From assembly GCA_002358855.1 (NCBI GenBank), contig DEPQ01000081.1, positions 1 through 10,766 of the forward strand: 10,766 nt of DNA, read 5' to 3'. Positions within the stretch are counted from its first letter, which is position 1; the number at the start of each line of letters is the position of its first letter. This document shows, piece after piece, positions 6,449-10,766 of this stretch. The translations under genes were made by a program, and so were the position numbers. Under the pieces are notes generated by a model, which searched no databases, was not told the origin of the DNA, and saw only the letters and a program-made list of their open reading frames with translations. This DNA comes from Bacteroidales bacterium UBA3388 (lineage in GTDB: Bacteria; Bacteroidota; Bacteroidia; Bacteroidales; P3).

Positions 6449-7447
6449 TTACTTTATTCCCAATTTGTTTAGTGCGTTTTTGTATTTCTCAGCGTTGCGA
6501 TAATGCTCATTAGGTGTTACTGCAAAGTTATGATAGCCCGAAAAATCTTCCTTAGCACAGAAAAACATATAATTATGCTTTTGATAATTTAACACAGACT
6601 TTAAAGAAGAAATCTCAGGTAAGCAAATAGCAGTAGGAGGCAGGCCTTTATTTAAATAAGTGTTGTAAGGCGATTCGGTTTGCAAGTGTTTGTACATTAC
6701 TCTCTTTATTGTAAAATCACCAACGGCATATTTTACGGTTGGATCGGCTTGAAGCAACATATCTTTCTCTAAACGATTGATGTAAACTCCTGCAATTGTT
6801 GGTTTTTCTTCGTTTTTGTTTGTTTCTTCCTCTACAATAGAGGCTAAAACCACTACTTCATGGCGATTAAGTCCTGTTTTTTCTAATAGATTTTCTTGCT
6901 TTTCCCACCATTTATCAGCCTCTTTTTTTAATCTTTCAAGCAAACTCTCTGCTGAAATGTTCCAATACACCTCGTAAGTGTTGCAAACTACTTTGTCAAA
7001 GAAGTTTTCTGGATTTTTTTCATTGTTAATTGCAAGTAAAATGTCGTTTTCTGTAATCATTAACTGCTCTGAAATTTTTTTTGCAAAGTCTTCCTTTAAT
7101 CTTACTTTGTTAATTACAAGTTTAACGGGGGTTTGCAATCCGTTTGCAAGCATTCTTACCAAGTCTTTTTGCTTTGTGTTTGGCTCAATAAGGTAATGTC
7201 CCGATTTTACGTTGTTTTTAAGATTTTTTACTTTGGAAAAAATTTCAAAAGCAGTCCTTTTTTCTCCTAAAACACTGCTTTTTTCTAATTTTTCTAAGAC
7301 TTTTTCGTAGTTTTCACCGGGATAAATATATAAATTCACGCTTTCTTTGTTGAAAGTCTTTTTATTCAAAAGCGAAAAGCCAAATCCTATGCCACAAATT
7401 AAGACTACGGCTATTATTGCTAAGATAATTGTTAGTTTCTTGTTCAT
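6449..7447 (-). CDS. mltG: Endolytic murein transglycosylase MltG (YceG-like)
   Basis: Cleaves nascent peptidoglycan strands next to the synthesis machinery, setting glycan length. It is an inner-membrane protein with its catalytic domain in the periplasm. Of 332 residues, 5-27 form one N-terminal membrane anchor. Residues about 37-90 (LYIYPGENYEKV to GHYLIEP) form the LysM-like module. The catalytic region carries LASIVEEET (201-209), VYINRL (221-226), LQADPTVKYAV (232-242), SPYNTY (259-264) and GLPPTAICLPE (268-278). The essential glutamate equivalent to E. coli E218 is most likely E208. Length is close to the 340 residues of E. coli MltG. It starts 4 bases after the stop of the GNAT gene, so the two share an mRNA. 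Its stop lies 12 bases from the end of the opposing SRP RNA, with no obvious terminator of its own. Confidence 0.95.
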   Translation of the reverse strand: MNKKLTIILAIIAVVLICGIGFGFSLLNKKTFNKESVNLYIYPGENYEKVLEKLEKSSVLGEKRTAFEIFSKVKNLKNNVKSGHYLIEPNTKQKDLVRMLANGLQTPVKLVINKVRLKEDFAKKISEQLMITENDILLAINNEKNPENFFDKVVCNTYEVYWNISAESLLERLKKEADKWWEKQENLLEKTGLNRHEVVVLASIVEEETNKNEEKPTIAGVYINRLEKDMLLQADPTVKYAVGDFTIKRVMYKHLQTESPYNTYLNKGLPPTAICLPEISSLKSVLNYQKHNYMFFCAKEDFSGYHNFAVTPNEHYRNAEKYKNALNKLGIK

Positions 7448-7451
7448 ATTC

Positions 7452-7958
7452 CTAAAATATTTTTTGATATACGTTTACGTTTTTATATTTTGAATTTGTT
7501 AAAACCCAATCTTTAAGACTTGAAGTAAAGATATAACCACTTTTTTCAAATAATTTGATACTCTTTTGATTATCTTCTGTTATGAAAGCATAGAGTTGAT
7601 GAATATTATAGACGTTTCGCATTAAGTTTTCTATCATTTCTATTGCCTTTTGTGCATATCCTTTTCCTCTTTCGCTCTCGCAGATAAATATTCCTATGCC
7701 TGCCTTTGCGTCTTTCGCCTCATAGTCATATATATCTATGCAACCTAATGTGAAAATAGCGTTATCTCTTTCTACATCTATCATTAGCCTCATTTGTTTC
7801 GCACTATAAAGGCTTTCGTTTTGAGAGTTAAGGACATAATTCTCTAAGGCGTATTTGGAAAAAGGTCGCATTGTGTTGCCAAATTCCCATAATTCCATAT
7901 CGTTTTCCCATTCGTAGAGTAAATCTACATCAGATAATTCTACTGCTCTTAATTTCAT
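7452..7958 (-). CDS. GNAT family N-acetyltransferase (RimJ/SpeG-like)
   Basis: A 168-residue acetyl-CoA-dependent acetyltransferase, presumably cytoplasmic. The N-terminus MKLRAVELSDVDLLYEWEND is the usual beginning of RimL/SpeG-type members. The acetyl-CoA loop is ERGKGYA (96-102), the R/Q-x-x-G-x-A motif. VYNIHQLYAFITEDNQKSIKLFEK shapes the fourth and fifth strand region with the conserved Asn and LFEKSGY (136-142). The fold is clear; the acceptor (protein N-terminus, polyamine, antibiotic or other) cannot be read from the sequence. It is the first gene of a unit with mltG, 4 bases apart. The -7 element TAACTTTG ends 5 bases before the ATG, which predicts an mRNA beginning at or next to the start codon. 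No upstream in-frame alternative fits better, because family homology begins at this Met. Confidence 0.9.
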   Translation of the reverse strand: MKLRAVELSDVDLLYEWENDMELWEFGNTMRPFSKYALENYVLNSQNESLYSAKQMRLMIDVERDNAIFTLGCIDIYDYEAKDAKAGIGIFICESERGKGYAQKAIEMIENLMRNVYNIHQLYAFITEDNQKSIKLFEKSGYIFTSSLKDWVLTNSKYKNVNVYQKIF

Positions 7959-7962
7959 AATG

Positions 7963-7970
7963 CAAAGTTA
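7963..7970 (-). promoter_or_regulatory. -7 element of the GNAT-mltG unit
   Basis: Bases 7970 to 7963 on the minus strand read TAACTTTG, a full TAnnTTTG match. Using the offset seen at ffs, transcription would start at about 7958, the A of the GNAT ATG, giving a leaderless mRNA. No good -33 element is seen. It faces the cstA -7 element at 7984-7991. Confidence 0.55.
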
Positions 7971-7983
7971 AAGAAAATTATAC

Positions 7984-7991
7984 TATCTTTG
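7984..7991 (+). promoter_or_regulatory. -7 element of the cstA promoter
   Basis: TATCTTTG matches TAnnTTTG. The expected start of transcription is about 7996, leaving about 14 bases before the ATG at 8010. No TTG is present 19 bases upstream. Together with the opposite -7 element it forms the inverted repeat TGCAAAG (7961-7967) / CTTTGCA (7987-7993). Confidence 0.55.
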
Positions 7992-8009
7992 CATAAAAAA
8001 CAAAAAGAT

Positions 8010-9428
8010 ATGATAACATTTTTAGTTTGTCTTGCCGTTTTAGTGATAGGATATTTCGTTTACGGTAAGTATGTTGAAAGAGTGTTTAAGCCAGATTATA
8101 ATCGCAAAACACCAGCCATTACTATGCAAGATGGAGTGGATTATATTCCGATGCCAACGTGGAAAATACTTATGATTCAGTTTCTAAATATTGCGGGATT
8201 AGGTCCAATATTTGGAGCAATTATGGGAGCAAAATTCGGACCCGCCTCTTATCTTTGGATTGTCTTTGGAAGTATTTTTGCAGGTGCGGTTCACGATTAT
8301 TTTTCGGGAGTTTTGTCTCTTAGAAACAATGGAGCATCTCTTCCGGAGTTGATTGGAAAATATTTAGGCAATGGTGCAAAACAAACAATGAGGGTTTTTA
8401 CAATATTACTTATGGTTTTAGTAGGAGCAGTCTTTGTTTCGGGACCTTCAGGCTTGCTTGCAAAACTCACACCCGATGCATTAGATATTACTTTTTGGGC
8501 TATTGTTGTTTTCCTTTATTATATTCTTGCAACACTTTTGCCGGTTGATAAAATTATAGGAAAGGTTTATCCTGTTTTTGCAATCGCTATTCTCTTTATG
8601 GCATTAGGAATGCTTGTTATGTTAATAGTTAAATCGCCTGTTTTACCAGAAATTACAAGCCTTTCAAGTCTTAAAAACACCTCGCCAGACAATAATCCAA
8701 TTTTTCCAATGATGTTTGTCTCTATTGCTTGTGGTGCGATTTCGGGATTCCACGCTACACAATCTCCAATGATGGCTCGCTGTTTGAAAACCGAAAAACA
8801 CGCTCGTCCTGTCTTTTATGGTGCTATGATTATTGAGGGAATAGTTGCTCTTATATGGGCTGCGGTTGCAAGTGCTTTCTTTTACGAAAACGGAATGGCG
8901 GAAAACAACGCTGCTGTAATAGTTGATAGCGTTACAAAAGAGTGGCTTGGAATTGCGGGAGCGTTTCTTGCACTTTTAGGCGTGATTTTTGCTCCTATTA
9001 CTTCGGGTGACACCGCTTTTCGTTCGGCTCGATTGATTGTTGCCGACATTTTAAAGATTGATCAAAAGAAAATATCAAAGCGATTATTGATTTCCATTCC
9101 ACTTTTCATTGCAAGTTTTCTTATTCTTCAAATAAATTTTGATATTCTTTGGCGTTACTTTGCTTGGTGCAATCAAACCCTTGCTGTTTTCACTCTTTGG
9201 GCTATAACTATCTATCTTACAAAACACAAACGCAATTACTTAATAACCCTAATCCCAGCTTTATTTATGACAATGGTGTGTGTAAGTTATATTTTCATTG
9301 CACCAGAGGGACTAAGCTTAAATCCTACAATTTCTTATATTGTGGGAGGAGTTGCAACTATAATTTCTTTAATTCTTTACATTATTTGGAATAAAAATAG
9401 TAATTTTGCAAAAGATAGAATTAATTAA
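8010..9428 (+). CDS. cstA: CstA-family carbon starvation transporter, short form
   Basis: Multi-pass inner-membrane carrier of the CstA/BtsT family, whose characterised members import pyruvate or, by genetic evidence, peptides. Counted from ATG 8010 it has 472 residues, against about 700 in E. coli CstA; forms of about 480 residues are common in Bacteroidota. Family motifs: GPIFGA (65-70), GAVHDYFSG (92-100), FHATQSP (247-253), TSGDTAFRSAR (331-341) and WRYFAWCNQTLA (381-392), with about 12-14 hydrophobic segments. The open frame extends upstream to a TTG at 7989, but that codon lies inside the -7 element (7984-7991) and could not be transcribed from it; ATG 8010 begins the first membrane segment directly. 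The next gene, ptb, follows after 25 bases with no terminator, so co-transcription is likely. With a secreted dipeptidyl-peptidase nearby, a role in peptide or pyruvate uptake is reasonable but inferred. Confidence 0.92.
   Translation: MITFLVCLAVLVIGYFVYGKYVERVFKPDYNRKTPAITMQDGVDYIPMPTWKILMIQFLNIAGLGPIFGAIMGAKFGPASYLWIVFGSIFAGAVHDYFSGVLSLRNNGASLPELIGKYLGNGAKQTMRVFTILLMVLVGAVFVSGPSGLLAKLTPDALDITFWAIVVFLYYILATLLPVDKIIGKVYPVFAIAILFMALGMLVMLIVKSPVLPEITSLSSLKNTSPDNNPIFPMMFVSIACGAISGFHATQSPMMARCLKTEKHARPVFYGAMIIEGIVALIWAAVASAFFYENGMAENNAAVIVDSVTKEWLGIAGAFLALLGVIFAPITSGDTAFRSARLIVADILKIDQKKISKRLLISIPLFIASFLILQINFDILWRYFAWCNQTLAVFTLWAITIYLTKHKRNYLITLIPALFMTMVCVSYIFIAPEGLSLNPTISYIVGGVATIISLILYIIWNKNSNFAKDRIN
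9401..9408 (+). promoter_or_regulatory. Possible internal -7 element ahead of ptb
   Basis: TAATTTTG, a full TAnnTTTG match, lies within the last codons of cstA. It would start an mRNA near 9413, about 40 bases before the ptb ATG. TTTG at 9385-9388 is too close for a -33 element, so this is a weak call. Confidence 0.3.
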
Positions 9429-9453
9429 ATAATAATATAAAACAATAACCGAG

Positions 9454-10359
9454 ATGATTAAAAAATTAGACGAAATCATTGAAGCCGTAAAAGTAAAAGG
9501 CAAAAAAAGATTAGTAGCAGCGTATGCTAACGATTCTCACACAATAGGTGCAGCATCAATGGCTATGGACCTTGGAATAGTAGAAGCAACACTTGTTGGA
9601 GATATTGATACTATTAAAAAAGTTTGCGAAGAAGAAGGAATAGATGTAAACAAATTCAAATTAGTTCAAGAAGCTAATGAACAACTTGCAGCAAACAAAG
9701 CAGTAGAATTGATAAACGCAGGAGAAGGCGATATATTAATGAAAGGTCTTTGCTCAACTGATAAATACATGAGAGCAATCCTTAACAAAGAAAAAGGATT
9801 GATGCCTGGTGGAAAACCAGTTCTTTCACACGTAACAGTATTTGAAGTACCTACATACCACAAACTTTTAATTACTTCTGACGTTGCAGTTATCCCTGCA
9901 CCAGATTTTAAACAAAAAACAGCAATTACACAATACGTAATCAACACTGCAAAAACTCTTGGAATAGAAACTCCAAAAGTAGCAATGATAGCACCAACAG
10001 AACAAATGAGTGTAGGAATTCCTTCATGCGTTGATGCGGCTTTAATTGCTGCAATGGGCAATCGCGGACAAATAAAAGGAGCAATCATTGACGGACCTTT
10101 GGCTTTGGACGTAGCAATCGACAAAGAATCTGCACAAATCAAGAAATTGAAAGGCGAAGTAGCAGGAGATGCAGACTGTTTAGTATGGCCAAACATTGAA
10201 TCAGGAAACGTATTCTACAAATCTTGCACAAAATTTGCAAAAGCAGAACTTGCAGCAATGGTAGTAGGAGCAAAAGTACCTTGCGTTCTTTCTTCAAGAG
10301 GCGATAGCACTAAAACAAAAATGTATTCAATAGCATTAGCTGCATTAAGCTGCAAATAA
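9454..10359 (+). CDS. ptb: Phosphate butyryltransferase (phosphotransbutyrylase)
   Basis: Cytoplasmic enzyme converting butyryl-CoA (or branched short acyl-CoA) and phosphate to acyl-phosphate and CoA; butyrate kinase then makes ATP and the free acid. The 301 residues match the Pta/Ptb acyltransferase family and the usual Ptb length of about 300, without the extra N-terminal domains of long Pta. Landmarks: GDILMKG (92-98), SHVTVFEVPTYHK (125-137), DVAVIPAPDF (143-152), GAIIDGPLALDVAI (209-222, characteristic of Ptb), DADCLVWPNIESGNVFYKS (239-257) and LSSRGDSTKTKMYSIALAA (279-297). It follows cstA by 25 bases and precedes the PAS gene by 4. No butyrate kinase gene is in the window, although ptb and buk are usually adjacent. 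Acetyl-CoA or isobutyryl-CoA cannot be excluded as the main substrate. Confidence 0.92.
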   Translation: MIKKLDEIIEAVKVKGKKRLVAAYANDSHTIGAASMAMDLGIVEATLVGDIDTIKKVCEEEGIDVNKFKLVQEANEQLAANKAVELINAGEGDILMKGLCSTDKYMRAILNKEKGLMPGGKPVLSHVTVFEVPTYHKLLITSDVAVIPAPDFKQKTAITQYVINTAKTLGIETPKVAMIAPTEQMSVGIPSCVDAALIAAMGNRGQIKGAIIDGPLALDVAIDKESAQIKKLKGEVAGDADCLVWPNIESGNVFYKSCTKFAKAELAAMVVGAKVPCVLSSRGDSTKTKMYSIALAALSCK

Positions 10360-10363
10360 AAAA

Positions 10364-10699
10364 ATGGAAAGTTGGTCAAATGAATTGCCATTCGTAGCAA
10401 TAACAGTTTGCGACAAAGACGGCAAGATTTTAGATATGAACAACCGCAGTCAAATGACCTTTGCAAAAAGCGGAGGCAAAGAGTTGATAGGAAAACCCTT
10501 GTTTGACTGCCACCCACAACGTGCACAAGAAATGATAAAGCATCTAATGAACTCCCAAGAGACTAACACATACACAATAGAGAAAGAAGGAGTGAAGAAA
10601 TTGATTTATCAAACACCTTGGTATCAAGATGGGCAATTTGCAGGCTTAGTTGAAATGTCAATAGTCATACCAAACGACATTCCACACTATAAAAGATAA
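10364..10699 (+). CDS. Single-domain PAS protein
   Basis: A 111-residue protein that is one PAS domain and nothing else: no kinase, HTH or GGDEF output and no membrane segment. PAS features in order: VAITVCDKDGKILDMN (11-26), the first strands with the conserved D-x-x-G-x-I-x-x-x-N pattern; GKELIGKPLFDCHP (38-51), the loop and helix with a DCHP motif as seen in PAS domains of some anaerobe sensor proteins; and the final sheet with TPWYQDGQFAGLVEMSI (84-100). The ligand cannot be told; C49 and H50 are candidates for redox, metal or haem contact, which is speculation. The ATG comes 4 bases after the ptb stop, so the genes are almost certainly co-transcribed and perhaps translationally coupled, suggesting it senses or modulates something linked to acyl-phosphate metabolism. 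A terminator follows 3 bases after the stop. Confidence 0.85.
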   Translation: MESWSNELPFVAITVCDKDGKILDMNNRSQMTFAKSGGKELIGKPLFDCHPQRAQEMIKHLMNSQETNTYTIEKEGVKKLIYQTPWYQDGQFAGLVEMSIVIPNDIPHYKR

Positions 10700-10702
10700 A
10701 AC

Positions 10703-10729
10703 AAAAGCGGAGAGTCCTTCTCCGCTTTT
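10703..10729 (+). terminator. Terminator of the cstA-ptb-PAS unit
   Basis: AAAAGCGGAGA (10703-10713) pairs perfectly with TCTCCGCTTTT (10719-10729) around a 5-base loop and runs on into more T. The mirrored A/T tracts would let it work from the right as well. Bases 10733-10766 beyond it are AT-rich with no gene I can support. Confidence 0.92.
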
Positions 10730-10766
10730 TTTATTTTTATTTAAAAATAAATTCGTTTCTCCATCA

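Noticed and set aside
7989..8009. TTG start at 7989 for the CstA-family protein, adding seven residues.
   Set aside because: The TTG is part of the -7 element and would lie upstream of the expected transcript; ATG 8010 leads straight into the first membrane segment.
9666..10196. Open frame of 176 codons on the minus strand opposite ptb.
   Set aside because: It lies wholly inside a well-conserved enzyme gene, has no promoter and shows no family features, so it is a by-product of codon usage.
10741..10766. C-terminal end of a minus-strand gene entering from the right (stop at 10741, ending EKRIYF).
   Set aside because: About eight codons are visible, too few to support a gene, though the terminator at 10703-10729 could serve it.

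Overview
The window looks like chromosomal DNA of a low-GC Bacteroidota bacterium, most likely an anaerobic, peptide-using member of the Bacteroidales. This rests on four things. Several genes follow matches to the Bacteroidota sigma factor consensus (TTG about 19 bases upstream of TAnnTTTG). Starts generally lack Shine-Dalgarno sequences and have A-rich leaders. There is an S46 dipeptidyl-peptidase of the Porphyromonas DPP7/DPP11 type. There is also a phosphate butyryltransferase. The genus cannot be named from the sequence alone.

Layout: 1-193 is an AT-rich intergenic region with a 21-base tandem repeat and a good rightward promoter. At 194-1276 lies an orphan protein with a type I restriction HsdR-N-like nuclease domain, clearly more AT-rich than its neighbours. 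At 1384-3534 a secreted S46 dipeptidyl-peptidase (DPP7-like by its specificity residue) has its own promoter and ends in a strong, probably bidirectional hairpin terminator. On the minus strand, 6250 to 3552 is a two-gene unit: a Wzx-type flippase followed by an FrhB-family Fe-S protein, a pair typical of surface polysaccharide loci. At 6340-6436 on the plus strand is the small SRP RNA (ffs) with a near-perfect promoter. On the minus strand, 7958 to 6449 is a GNAT acetyltransferase followed by the septal/peripheral murein terminase MltG. Divergent from these on the plus strand, 8010-9428 is a short CstA-type transporter, 9454-10359 a phosphate butyryltransferase, and 10364-10699 a single-domain PAS protein, closed by a strong terminator.

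How the genes relate: the peptidase, the CstA carrier (peptide/pyruvate uptake family) and the butyryltransferase fit an amino-acid fermenter that exports a dipeptide-releasing enzyme, imports small carbon compounds and makes acyl-phosphate. Flippase, FrhB-like protein and MltG belong to envelope construction. The restriction-like gene is the only defence-like element.

I see no clearly new multi-gene system. The points most worth a second look are the solitary HsdR-N/winged-helix-like protein, the PAS protein placed 4 bases after ptb where a butyrate kinase would be expected, the divergent promoters that appear to give a leaderless GNAT mRNA, and a 21-base-period sequence found both in the left intergenic region and inside a coding gene.
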